DNA of 64,000 nt from an uncultured Cohaesibacter sp. (GTDB lineage Bacteria; Pseudomonadota; Alphaproteobacteria; Rhizobiales; Cohaesibacteraceae), in the NCBI RefSeq assembly GCF_963667045.1, contig NZ_OY762934.1, forward strand, positions 5,028,501 through 5,092,500, written 5' to 3'. Positions 6,969-15,285 of the stretch are shown one piece after another. Position 1 is the first letter of the stretch. Each line of letters begins with the position of its first letter. The position numbers and the translations under genes were made by a program. The notes under the pieces are model-generated. The model searched no databases and was not told the origin of the DNA. It saw only the letters and a program-made list of their open reading frames with translations.

Positions 6969-8843
6969 ATGTCAGGAAAAGTTGGGGTCGCAAGCCTCGT
7001 CGCCCTCGGAATGATCGGATCTGTCAGTGCCACTGGAGCCTATGCAGAAGATCTCGATCTTGGTGAAGTCGTGATTTCTGCGGGTCTGAACCCCGTTGAT
7101 GAAGAAAAAGTCGGACGGTCCTACACGGTCGTTACCAGCAAGGATCTGGAATCCCGTCATGTCAATTCGGTTGCCGAAGCCCTGCGGCTGGTACCGGGTG
7201 TTTCCGTTGGTCGCAGTGGTTCAACCGGTGCCTTGACCGAAGTGCGCATCCGCGGTGGCGAATCCCGCCATGTACTGGTTCTTATCGATGGCATTGAAGC
7301 ATCCGCGATTGCGCTTGGTGCCTATGACTTTTCGAGCCTTGAGACGGTCGGTATCGATCGTATTGAAGTGTTGCGCGGCCCGCAAAGCGCGCTTTATGGT
7401 GCACATGCCATGTCTGGTGTGATCAACATCATCACCAAGAAGGGCGAGAGAAACAGCAAGCCGAAGTTCACCGTCAAACAGGAAGTCGGTACCGAGCTCA
7501 GCTCGCTGACCAGCGCCGAGGTGCGCGGCGGTCAGGAGCGGTTCGATTATGCCTTCTCCGGTGCCTTCCATTATACCGACGGCATCAACACGGCGCTGAC
7601 CGGCTCTGAAAAAGACGCCAACCGCAACATCACGCTGAACGGCAAGGTGAATGCTGATCTGACGGACGATTTGAAAGTCGATGCCAGCCTGCGGTACGTC
7701 GACAAGAATTCCGACACCGATGCCTATACGACCGCACCGTCGGATGATCCTTATCTCTATGCCAACACGCAGGAATTCTTCGGCAGTCTCGGCCTGACCC
7801 ACTCGCTGTGGGACGGTCATTTCGTGCAGAAGGCTCGGGCCAGATATTCCAGCAGCACGCAGCGCGGGCTTGACTATGCGTCCTGGACGAGCAGCTATGA
7901 CAAATACGGCTCCGACAGTGACAAACTGAGCCTTGATTATCAGGGTACGGTGTTTTTCGACACGCCGAGCCTTGCCAACGCCAAGCACAGCCTGACCGGG
8001 GCAGTCAACTGGCAAACGGAAAGCTATACGGATCCCTATTCGACCGATCCGGAACGCAAGCGGGACACCACCGGCCTTGCCGTTGATTACACCGGCGAGT
8101 TCTGGGACAACCTGTTCCTGGGCGCTGGCGCACGCTATGACATTTTCGAGGATTTCGACGATACTGCGACCTACAATGTCAACGCAGCCTATGTGTTTGA
8201 AGGCACCGGAACGCGGCTGCACAGCTCCGTTGGCACCGGTACGGCCATTCCGTCCTACTATCAGACCTACAATGCGGTTTATGGCAATGCCGGTCTGACA
8301 CCGGAAAAGACATTCGGTTGGGATGCCGGTATCGAGCAGTCGCTGTTCAACGATCGCTTCAAGGTTGATGTAACCTATTTCAATCAGCGTTTGACGGATG
8401 AGATCGTCTTCAGCTCTGTCACCTATAAATATGCCAACGAGACGGGCGTCAGCAAGCGGCAGGGCGTGGAAGTCTCCGCTTCCGCCAAGCTTACCGACAA
8501 CCTGACCGTGGATGCCAGCTACACCTATACCGATTCCACGACGCCATCCGGCGCTCAGGAATCGCGTCGGCCGAAGCATTCCGGCACCTTGAAGCTGTCT
8601 CAGGCGTTCCTTGACGGCAAGGCACACGCCTTTGTTGACTCGAGCATCTTTGCCGACAGAACCGACACCTATGTGGCTCTTGATGACTATATTCTTGTGA
8701 ATGTTGGCGCTGACTATCAGATCAACGACAAGTTTCAGGTCTATGGTCGGATCGAGAATCTTTTTGATGAAAATTATCAGGAAGTTGCCGGATATAACAC
8801 CGCCGGTATCACCGGCTATCTCGGTCTGAAAGCTGACTTCTGA
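6969..8843 (+). CDS. btuB: TonB-dependent vitamin B12 outer-membrane receptor
   Basis: A 624-residue BtuB-type receptor that carries cobalamins across the outer membrane using energy from TonB. Residues 1-26 are a signal peptide ending in SATGAYA, followed by a TonB-box-like EVVISA segment near 31-36. The plug domain spans about 45-155 (VRIRGGESRHVLVLIDG; RGPQSALYGAHAMSGVINI) and the rest is a 22-strand barrel ending in a C-terminal aromatic residue. The start ATG at 6969 has a GGGAG site; a GTG at 6942 is less likely. It is the first gene after the cobalamin riboswitch and carries its own energy-transducing genes downstream. Confidence 0.95.
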   Translation: MSGKVGVASLVALGMIGSVSATGAYAEDLDLGEVVISAGLNPVDEEKVGRSYTVVTSKDLESRHVNSVAEALRLVPGVSVGRSGSTGALTEVRIRGGESRHVLVLIDGIEASAIALGAYDFSSLETVGIDRIEVLRGPQSALYGAHAMSGVINIITKKGERNSKPKFTVKQEVGTELSSLTSAEVRGGQERFDYAFSGAFHYTDGINTALTGSEKDANRNITLNGKVNADLTDDLKVDASLRYVDKNSDTDAYTTAPSDDPYLYANTQEFFGSLGLTHSLWDGHFVQKARARYSSSTQRGLDYASWTSSYDKYGSDSDKLSLDYQGTVFFDTPSLANAKHSLTGAVNWQTESYTDPYSTDPERKRDTTGLAVDYTGEFWDNLFLGAGARYDIFEDFDDTATYNVNAAYVFEGTGTRLHSSVGTGTAIPSYYQTYNAVYGNAGLTPEKTFGWDAGIEQSLFNDRFKVDVTYFNQRLTDEIVFSSVTYKYANETGVSKRQGVEVSASAKLTDNLTVDASYTYTDSTTPSGAQESRRPKHSGTLKLSQAFLDGKAHAFVDSSIFADRTDTYVALDDYILVNVGADYQINDKFQVYGRIENLFDENYQEVAGYNTAGITGYLGLKADF

Positions 8844-8855
8844 TTAACACAGATC

Positions 8856-8887
8856 GGGATCACGCCTGTTGTGGTGTGATCCCTTTT
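8856..8887 (+). terminator. hairpin after btuB (attenuating terminator)
   Basis: An 8-base-pair stem (GGGATCAC at 8856, GTGATCCC at 8876) followed by TTTT lies between btuB and btuF. It may stop part of the transcripts, so that the receptor is made in excess over the transporter. Confidence 0.6.
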
Positions 8888-8910
8888 CCTGCTTTGGGGA
8901 TTGACGATTT

Positions 8911-9756
8911 ATGGTTCGGACGCTGATTTGTCTGGCGCTGCTTGTTGCGGGCGGATTTCTGCCTGAGGCCAGCCATGCGCGTCCGATGCGCGTTGTCTCC
9001 ATCAATCTGTGCACCGATCAGCTGGCCATGCTGGTGGCTGATCCGGGGCAATTGCTTTCGGTTTCCAGTCTGGCACTGGACCGCAACTCCTCCGTGATGG
9101 TTGAGCAGGCGAAGCATTATCTCATCAATCACGCCAAGGCGGAGGAAGTGATCCGCCTCAAGCCTGACCTTGTTCTGGCCGGAACCCACACCTCCAAAAA
9201 TACGATTTCCCTTCTCAAGCGGCTTGGGGTGAGGGTTGAACTTTTTGCTCCGGATAGCGCGTTCGATACCATTCGCCAGAAGATACTGCGGCTTGGTGTC
9301 GTGCTGGGTCAGGAAGACAAGGCACGCCGAATCGTGAGGAATTTCGATGTAAGACTTTCCGAGATTGAGGAGCTGCAGCCCAAGGAGCGCAAGGTTCTGG
9401 CGGACTATGAGCCCAACAGCTTTACTGGCGGGGTGGGGACGCTTGCCCATTCAATGATCAAGGCTGCGGGATTTCTCCATCTGGGGGAAGAGCTGGGGCT
9501 GGTGGGAAGCACCATCAAGATGCCGCTGGAAACGCTGATCCGAAGCGATCCCGATTATGTCATGACATGGTCGCAATGGTCGGGTGGTCAGGCGCGTGCA
9601 ACCCAGGTTCTTGGCCATCCGGCGCTTGATGACTGGTTCGGCCCGGAGCGGCGGATCACTGTCGATACGGCCCACTGGATCTGTGGCGGGCCGTTCACCC
9701 TTGATGCGGTAGCCAGCTTGCAGCAGATCTATTTGGACAAAGAGAAAAGGCGATAG
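8911..9756 (+). CDS. btuF: periplasmic cobalamin-binding protein (ABC transporter)
   Basis: A 281-residue class-III periplasmic binding protein. The signal peptide covers about residues 1-24 (ending SHA-RPM). The body shows the family pattern of two lobes joined by a long helix: VVSINLCTDQLAMLV near 29-43, an EVIRLKPDLVLAG segment near 80-92, and a C-terminal lobe with WICGGPF. It would receive B12 from BtuB and pass it to the BtuCD transporter encoded immediately downstream (3-base gap to the permease). Assignment to cobalamin rather than iron-siderophore is supported by the riboswitch and cbiZ. Confidence 0.9.
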   Translation: MVRTLICLALLVAGGFLPEASHARPMRVVSINLCTDQLAMLVADPGQLLSVSSLALDRNSSVMVEQAKHYLINHAKAEEVIRLKPDLVLAGTHTSKNTISLLKRLGVRVELFAPDSAFDTIRQKILRLGVVLGQEDKARRIVRNFDVRLSEIEELQPKERKVLADYEPNSFTGGVGTLAHSMIKAAGFLHLGEELGLVGSTIKMPLETLIRSDPDYVMTWSQWSGGQARATQVLGHPALDDWFGPERRITVDTAHWICGGPFTLDAVASLQQIYLDKEKRR

Positions 9757-9759
9757 CGG

Positions 9760-10758
9760 ATGGGGCGTCCTTCATATCCGGTGCTCTTGCTGGCACTGAG
9801 CGGTCTGGTCTTGGTGCTGTTTTTCCTGTCCCTCGCCATGGGGCAGGTCTGGATCAATCCATGGAACGGTCTTGTCGCTGGAAGTGATCAGCTTGCCAAG
9901 GCAGACAAGGTCATTCTTTGGGAAATCCGTCTGCCGCGCGCGCTTCTTGCCGTGTTCATCGGATGCATTTTGGGACTGTCCGGCGCGGTGTTGCAGGGGC
10001 TTCTGCGTAACCCGCTGGCCGAGCCGGGAGTTTTGGGCGTCTCGGCGTCGGCGTCGCTCGGGGCTGTTCTGGCGATCTATTCCGGCCTGACAACCACCTT
10101 TGCCTATGCGCTGCCAATTGCGGCGCTCATCGGGGCGCTTTTGGGGGTTGTTTTGCTGCTGTCTCTGGCCGGGCGCAGCTCGGACGTGCTGACGATGATC
10201 CTGTCCGGTGTGGCGATCACCTCACTTGCCAGTGCCCTTACGTCTCTTGCCCTCAACACGACCACCAACCCGTTTGCTTCGCTTGAGATCGTCTTCTGGA
10301 TGCTTGGCTCCCTCACTGATCGCAGCATGGTGCATGTGCAACTGGCGGTGCCGCTGATCGTAGTTGGTAGCGTGATGCTGCTATCGACGGCGCGGGCGCT
10401 CGATGCGCTCAGTCTGGGCACGGATGTGGCACGCTCGATTGGCGTCGACATGAAACGGACGCGCTTTCTTGCGATCATGGGGACGGCCATGGGCGTTGGC
10501 GCAGCCACGGCCGTTGCCGGTGCCATCGGCTTTGTCGGCCTGATCGTGCCCCACCTGATGCGGCCGCTTGTCGGTTCGCGACCAAGCAAGCTGTTGCCGG
10601 TGAGTGCGCTGGGCGGGGCGGCTTTCCTGATCACGGCTGATCTGGCCATCCGGCTGATGCTGCCTGACAGGGACCTCAAGCTTGGGGTGGTCACCGCCAT
10701 CATCGGTGCGCCCTTCTTCCTTTGGCTGCTGCTCAAGATCAGAAAGAGGATCGTCTGA
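9760..10758 (+). CDS. btuC: cobalamin ABC transporter permease
   Basis: A 332-residue FecCD/BtuC-type permease with about ten membrane segments. Typical signatures are IRLPRALLAVFIGCILGLSG (58-77), the RNPLAEPGVLGVSASASLG motif near 84-102, and GFVGLIVPHLMRP in the cytoplasmic coupling loop that contacts the ATPase. It forms a homodimer in the inner membrane with BtuD. The stop codon overlaps the ATG of btuD (TGATG), so translation is coupled. Family certain; substrate by context. Confidence 0.9.
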   Translation: MGRPSYPVLLLALSGLVLVLFFLSLAMGQVWINPWNGLVAGSDQLAKADKVILWEIRLPRALLAVFIGCILGLSGAVLQGLLRNPLAEPGVLGVSASASLGAVLAIYSGLTTTFAYALPIAALIGALLGVVLLLSLAGRSSDVLTMILSGVAITSLASALTSLALNTTTNPFASLEIVFWMLGSLTDRSMVHVQLAVPLIVVGSVMLLSTARALDALSLGTDVARSIGVDMKRTRFLAIMGTAMGVGAATAVAGAIGFVGLIVPHLMRPLVGSRPSKLLPVSALGGAAFLITADLAIRLMLPDRDLKLGVVTAIIGAPFFLWLLLKIRKRIV

Positions 10759-11579
10759 TGTCAATCCAATGCATGGGCGTGGGGGTCAAGCTGGGCAAGC
10801 GTCAGGTCGTCAGGCACGTGACCTTTTCCTCGAATCAGCCGGAGCTGATCGGGCTGATCGGACCCAACGGAGCGGGCAAGTCATCGCTGATGCGCGCGCT
10901 TGTCGGGCTTGTCGATAGCTCCGGACAGATCTTGTTTGATGATCTGCCGAGCTACGAGATGAGTGCTCTCGAGCTGGCACGCAAGGTCGCCTATCTGCCG
11001 CAGGAGCGGGTCGTTCACTGGCCGCTAGCGGTGCGCGAAATCATCATGCTCGGCCGCATGCCCTATCAGAGTGGCTTCGGGCGGGCCTCGCAGCGGGACA
11101 ATGAAGCAGTGGATCGCGCCATTACCGTGATGGGGCTCGAAGCGCTGACAAGCCGTCCGTTTAATGCCCTGTCCGGTGGCGAAAAGGCTCGGGTTCTCAT
11201 TGCCCGGCTGGTCGCGCAGGAAGCCAGCGTAATCATCGCCGATGAGCCGATCAACGGGCTGGATCCCGCCCACCAGATCGCCCTGATGCAGATCTTCAAG
11301 ACTCTTGTTGCCAATGGCAAGACGGTGCTTGTTTCCCTGCATGATCTGTCCCTTGCCAGCCGCTGGTGCGAGCGTATCCTCATTCTCAATGATGGGGTTC
11401 TGCTGGATGACGGCAGTGCGCGCGAAGTGATGACTGCGGGGCGGATGGAAGAAGTCTATGGTGTCGAGATCAGGAAAGTGGAGGCCGGGGGACAGTCCTT
11501 CGTTGTGCCAACCGGCCTGATCGATACCAGAACACCACCCCCTGTTCCGCTCAATGGAGAAGAAGCCAATGGCCTTTAA
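10758..11579 (+). CDS. btuD: cobalamin ABC transporter ATP-binding protein
   Basis: A 273-residue ABC ATPase powering the BtuC permease. Walker A GPNGAGKSS lies near residues 36-44, the signature LSGGEKARV near 140-148 and Walker B VIIADEP near 160-166, followed by the H-loop SLHD. The ATG at 10758 overlaps the btuC stop. The 3' end overlaps the start of exbB by 11 bases, showing the energiser genes belong to the same transcript. Confidence 0.92.
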   Translation: MSIQCMGVGVKLGKRQVVRHVTFSSNQPELIGLIGPNGAGKSSLMRALVGLVDSSGQILFDDLPSYEMSALELARKVAYLPQERVVHWPLAVREIIMLGRMPYQSGFGRASQRDNEAVDRAITVMGLEALTSRPFNALSGGEKARVLIARLVAQEASVIIADEPINGLDPAHQIALMQIFKTLVANGKTVLVSLHDLSLASRWCERILILNDGVLLDDGSAREVMTAGRMEEVYGVEIRKVEAGGQSFVVPTGLIDTRTPPPVPLNGEEANGL

Positions 11580-12204
11580 ACAGCAGATCATCGAACTTTG
11601 GACGCTTCTGCTCGATATGGGCGGCTGGACCCTTGTCGCACTGGCCGGGCTTTCGATCCTGACGGTGGCCACCGCGCTCGTATCTGCCGTGCAGATTGCC
11701 TTGCTGCATCCCCATTCCTATCGCAGCGGTGCCGCGCAGGACCTGCGGTATCATATTGAGAAGCGCAAGGCGGCAGGTGCCAGCCGTGAACAGATCGAGG
11801 AGAGTGTGACCATTGCCGTGCGCGGCTTTCTCAGGCAGGCCCGCACCGGTTTCCGTCTTCTGGAACTCATCGTTACGGCAGCGCCTTTGCTGGGGCTGTT
11901 GGGGACGGTGCTGGGGATGATCGATGCCTTTCAGGCGATGCAGGCATCCGGCGATGCCGTCAACCCATCCGATCTGGCAGGCGGCATCTGGGTGGCGCTT
12001 ATCACCACAGCGGCGGGCATGGTGATCGCGCTGGTCGCCATGGTGGTGCATGCGCTGCTGGACAGTCAGGTTGATAGCCTGCGCTATCGCCTGGAATGCG
12101 TTGCCACGGACGCTCTTTTCGGCAACGCGCCCGAGCGGGGCGAAAACAAGATAGAGCCGTCCCTGTCGTCGGAGCCGGTTCGTGCCGGTAGCGGAGCTGA
12201 CTGA
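11569..12204 (+). CDS. exbB: ExbB/TolQ-type proton channel protein
   Basis: A 211-residue MotA/TolQ/ExbB family protein with three membrane segments: about 19-41, 104-126 (TAAPLLGLLGTVLGM) and 143-168 (ITTAAGMVIALVAMVV). It forms the proton channel that drives TonB. The start ATG at 11569 lies inside the 3' end of btuD and has a GGAG site; an upstream in-frame ATG at 11554 is less likely. Its location inside the B12 operon suggests it serves the BtuB receptor specifically. Confidence 0.9.
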   Translation: MAFKQQIIELWTLLLDMGGWTLVALAGLSILTVATALVSAVQIALLHPHSYRSGAAQDLRYHIEKRKAAGASREQIEESVTIAVRGFLRQARTGFRLLELIVTAAPLLGLLGTVLGMIDAFQAMQASGDAVNPSDLAGGIWVALITTAAGMVIALVAMVVHALLDSQVDSLRYRLECVATDALFGNAPERGENKIEPSLSSEPVRAGSGAD

Positions 12205-12596
12205 TGGCCTTCGACTTTTCAGAAGAGAAACGGCGCCCTCCGAAGGTGAGCCTCACGTCCCTTATCGATGTGATCTTTATTCTGATTGTCTTTTTCATGC
12301 TGGTTTCTTCCTTCAGCCAGTATCGGGTGATTGATCTGGCCAAGGGGCAGGGCGGTGCCAGCGGGCAGACCAGTGCCCTGAGACTGGTTCTGAAGGCTGA
12401 CGGCCAGCTTGTCGCCAGAGATGGCCAGGCGGTTGACGAGGCGCTTGCGCAAGCTGTTGCCAACCGGCAGGCCGTGAGCATCTTCCTTGAGCGCTCAGTG
12501 CCCATCCAGCGGGGCGTCGATGCGCTCGACCGGTTGAAATCGCTGGGCGTTGAGGCTGTATCTCTCGTTCCGGAGGCGCGTCATGATCTTCAATGA
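12204..12596 (+). CDS. exbD: ExbD/TolR-type protein (first copy)
   Basis: A 130-residue ExbD/TolR protein: short cytoplasmic N-terminus, one membrane helix at about 15-36 containing the critical aspartate in SLIDVIFILIVFFML, and a periplasmic domain. It pairs with ExbB to convert proton flow into TonB motion. The start overlaps the exbB stop and the end overlaps the next exbD by 14 bases. Having two different exbD genes in tandem is a feature of some specialised TonB systems. Confidence 0.9.
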   Translation: MAFDFSEEKRRPPKVSLTSLIDVIFILIVFFMLVSSFSQYRVIDLAKGQGGASGQTSALRLVLKADGQLVARDGQAVDEALAQAVANRQAVSIFLERSVPIQRGVDALDRLKSLGVEAVSLVPEARHDLQ

Positions 12597-12978
12597 ACCT
12601 GAACGTCCGGCCTTTGGCGAGACCATATTGCCGATGATCAATGTGGTGTTCCTGCTGCTGATCTTCCTGATGTTGATGGGGCACATAGCCGAACGCCCGA
12701 AACTCGATATCGAGGCGGCGCAGAGCGAATCCAGTCAGGAGAAAGGCGCGGCGCTGACGCTGTTTGTTGATGCGACCGGGGCCGTGCAGTTCCGTTCGCT
12801 TCTTGAGCGCGAGGCGGCCTTTGCTGCCCTGAAGCAGGCCTTGCAGGACGATGAAGAGAACCGGGATCTGGTGATCCGCGCCGATGCCGGGGCCGATTTT
12901 GCCCAGGTTCTGGAACTGGTGCAGATCTTCCGGCCCTATTGCAAGGGCAACGTCAAGCTGGAGGTACGCCAGCGATGA
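12583..12978 (+). CDS. exbD: ExbD/TolR-type protein (second copy)
   Basis: A 131-residue second ExbD-like protein, clearly divergent from the first. Its membrane helix (about 14-34, ILPMINVVFLLLIFLML) has Asn where the first copy has the proton-carrying Asp (SLIDVIF versus PMINVVF). The periplasmic part continues normally. The ATG at 12583 has a GGAGG site. The loss of the membrane aspartate suggests it cannot conduct protons on its own and may be the partner in a heteromeric ExbD pair; that is inference. The stop overlaps the tonB start (ATGA). Confidence 0.88.
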   Translation: MIFNEPERPAFGETILPMINVVFLLLIFLMLMGHIAERPKLDIEAAQSESSQEKGAALTLFVDATGAVQFRSLLEREAAFAALKQALQDDEENRDLVIRADAGADFAQVLELVQIFRPYCKGNVKLEVRQR

Positions 12979-14342
12979 AGCGGGTCATTCTGTGGCTGTG
13001 TGGCATTGGGGCCGGGGTGCTGTTGCATCTGGCGATTGCCTTTGCCTATTGGGCCGATCTGGAAGGGGAATCCCGCTACGATCTGGGTGGTGCCTTCATG
13101 GGCAACATGCAGGTCAGCATCATGCCGGACATGGGGCAGGGCCTTGCTGGCGGCGCGGTGGAAAATCTGTCGGGTGCTGTCGATCCTGCTACGCCGGATG
13201 TGTCTGCGGAAACGGATGGCGCAGCCGATGCAACGCCCGTGGACGGCACTGAGGTTGCCGAGGCAGAGCCCGTTTCCGTGCCAGAGGAGCCCGCGCCGCA
13301 AAGTGCAGCAGAGCCTGAGGCTGACGTGGTGCCGGTGGCCGTCGCCGCACCCCAGCCTCAGACCCGACAACAGATCGAGCCTGACCTTCGACCTCAGCCA
13401 GAGCTAGAGCTAGAGCCACAGCCGCAACAACTTGCCGAGACGCTGCCACCACCGTCCACTGATGTTGTTTCGGCTCCGGAGGTTTCGCCCGTAGCCGCTG
13501 AAGAGATCTCCGAGCCCGATGTCCCAATGGCCACACTGGCGGATGCGCCATCCGACGTGGTGCCTGCGGAAAACGAACCTCAGATGATCGAAGAGGCCAA
13601 GGTAGAAACGGCGATCAACCCGACGCCCGGTCCAGATGTCCTGCCAAAAGAGGACGGGAAACCGGACGTACTTGAGGCCGCAGCGGTGGAGCCTGCCGCT
13701 GTCCAGCAGAACGACGTCGCTGACGTGAAACCTGTCGAACAGGCCGTCGCCGAGAAGGACGCTGCCGACCGGCAGGAGCCGGAGCCCCAGCCGACACCGC
13801 CGTTGACGCTGGCAGAAGGGGGGACTTTGTCTTCGCTGCCCGTATCGGCTCCGAGACCGAAGGTCAAACCGGTTCCTGCAGCAAAACGGCAGCAGGTTGC
13901 CAATGCTTCGGTCCCTGACAGAAAAACAGAGGCCGCATCCGCTGTGGACAAACCGGCCAAGGCAGGCCGTGCCGCCAGTGCAGGATCGACAGGCAAGGCT
14001 GCCATTCGTGGGGATGGTGGAACGTCTGATCGTGCTGCCGGGGCCGGTTCAAAGGGCGTGCGCGTCAGCTACGCGACTGAGCTGCGGCGCTGGATCGAAC
14101 GGCACAAGCGTTATCCCCGTTCTGCCAAAATGCGTGGCGTCGAGGGCACGGGCGTGGTACGGATCACGATCGATCGTGCCGGGCGGGTTTTGCAGGCCTC
14201 ACTCGTTCAAAGCGCAGGGGACCGGGTTCTTGATGATGAAATCCGGCAATTGCCAAAGCGTGCGTCTCCGGCACCCAAACCGCCCGAAGAGTTCTCAGGG
14301 TCTCGTCACACCCTGACGCTGCCCGTGAGATTCACAAGATAG
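12975..14342 (+). CDS. tonB: TonB energy transducer with long acidic/proline-rich spacer
   Basis: A 455-residue TonB-type protein. Residues 4-26 form the N-terminal membrane anchor. Residues 70-300 are an Ala/Pro/Glu/Val-rich periplasmic spacer with PEPQPQ-like repeats, then a Lys-rich stretch, and residues 365-455 form the TonB C-terminal domain (YATELRRWIERHKRYP; GVVRITIDRAGRVLQASLV). It spans the periplasm to contact the BtuB TonB box. At 455 residues it is much longer than the 240 of E. coli TonB, mostly through the spacer. Start overlaps the exbD stop. Confidence 0.9.
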   Translation: MKRVILWLCGIGAGVLLHLAIAFAYWADLEGESRYDLGGAFMGNMQVSIMPDMGQGLAGGAVENLSGAVDPATPDVSAETDGAADATPVDGTEVAEAEPVSVPEEPAPQSAAEPEADVVPVAVAAPQPQTRQQIEPDLRPQPELELEPQPQQLAETLPPPSTDVVSAPEVSPVAAEEISEPDVPMATLADAPSDVVPAENEPQMIEEAKVETAINPTPGPDVLPKEDGKPDVLEAAAVEPAAVQQNDVADVKPVEQAVAEKDAADRQEPEPQPTPPLTLAEGGTLSSLPVSAPRPKVKPVPAAKRQQVANASVPDRKTEAASAVDKPAKAGRAASAGSTGKAAIRGDGGTSDRAAGAGSKGVRVSYATELRRWIERHKRYPRSAKMRGVEGTGVVRITIDRAGRVLQASLVQSAGDRVLDDEIRQLPKRASPAPKPPEEFSGSRHTLTLPVRFTR

Positions 14343-15005
14343 ATGTCCCTTATTGCCTCAATCGATCTCGATGCCCCATGGCTTTCTGTCCGTCTGGCCG
14401 AGCCTGTTCAGATCGTCAGCTGGGCGGTCAATCGCCCCGGTCTTATGCGTGGTGACCAGATTCTCTGGCGCGAGGTGAAGAATCAGGACCTGCCACTGGG
14501 TGTCGATCCGAACCTTTGGCTTGGCGCTCAGCTACAGGCGCGCAACTGTACCGAAGCGGTCACCATGCTGACCTCCTGCGATATTCGCAACTATTGCGTG
14601 ACAGAGGTACAGGTCGAGGACGCCATGGCGACGGCCATTGTCACGGTGGGGCTTTCCAATGCGGAGCGGGTTGGAACGCGGGTCGACAAGAGCAAAGACG
14701 GTTGGGGAACCATCAATCTGGCCGTCATCATCGAACAGGGGCTCACGGAATGGGCGTTGTTTGAAGCGATGTCCATTGCCACGGAAGCGCGCACGACGGC
14801 GGTTCTAGATGCGCAGATTGCCATCCAGACCGGACGGGCAACCGGCACAGGAACCGATTGCGTTACCGTGGCGGCTCCGTATGGCGATCTCTGCTATTCC
14901 GGTCTGCACACAGCGCTCGGTGAGGCGATTGGCAAGGCCGTGTATCAATCCTCGACAGAAGCCATCTCACTCTGGCGCAAAAGCCGGGCCGGGCAGGCGT
15001 TCTGA
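14343..15005 (+). CDS. cbiZ: adenosylcobinamide amidohydrolase (CbiZ family)
   Basis: A 220-residue CbiZ-family protein, placed directly after tonB (ATG follows the stop). Family features are the TMLTSCDIRNYCVTEVQ block near 74-90, GTINLAVIIEQGLTEWAL near 122-139 and the C-terminal ATGTGTDCVTVAAP motif near 166-179. CbiZ removes the aminopropanol side chain of adenosylcobinamide or pseudo-B12 to give cobyric acid, so imported incomplete or foreign corrinoids can be rebuilt into usable B12. Its position at the end of the riboswitch-controlled operon supports a salvage role. I assign the family with good confidence from pattern recognition. Confidence 0.85.
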   Translation: MSLIASIDLDAPWLSVRLAEPVQIVSWAVNRPGLMRGDQILWREVKNQDLPLGVDPNLWLGAQLQARNCTEAVTMLTSCDIRNYCVTEVQVEDAMATAIVTVGLSNAERVGTRVDKSKDGWGTINLAVIIEQGLTEWALFEAMSIATEARTTAVLDAQIAIQTGRATGTGTDCVTVAAPYGDLCYSGLHTALGEAIGKAVYQSSTEAISLWRKSRAGQAF

Positions 15006-15145
15006 TTCACAGTGAGGGTTTGTGGAGCGTGGCGGCAGAGCAAGGTCGCCAATATCCTCGATTTGTGGTAGCGTTTTATACAAAAGTATCAATATAGTAG
15101 GAAAGTATAGTATTTCTCGTTGAACCTTTCGTGCCTTTTATGCGT

Positions 15146-15173
15146 TTGACATACATATATATTTTGATATTCG
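15146..15173 (+). promoter_or_regulatory. candidate mgtE promoter
   Basis: A perfect TTGACA (15146-15151) and TATTCG (15168-15173) with a 16-base AT-rich spacer lie about 110 bases before the mgtE start codon. No Mg2+ riboswitch pattern was recognised in the leader. Confidence 0.45.
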
Positions 15174-15285
15174 GAAAATCCGTGTTTGAACTGAAACAGG
15201 GGTTGAAGACTAGGGGTGCTTTGCGGCAGAACAGGGCAAGGTACATGCCTTAATCGCGTATGGTTTGCTTAAGAGAGGGTGTCAG

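Noticed and set aside
7221-8627. 468-residue minus-strand open frame opposite btuB
   Set aside because: Shadow of the receptor gene; no ribosome site and no recognisable domain.
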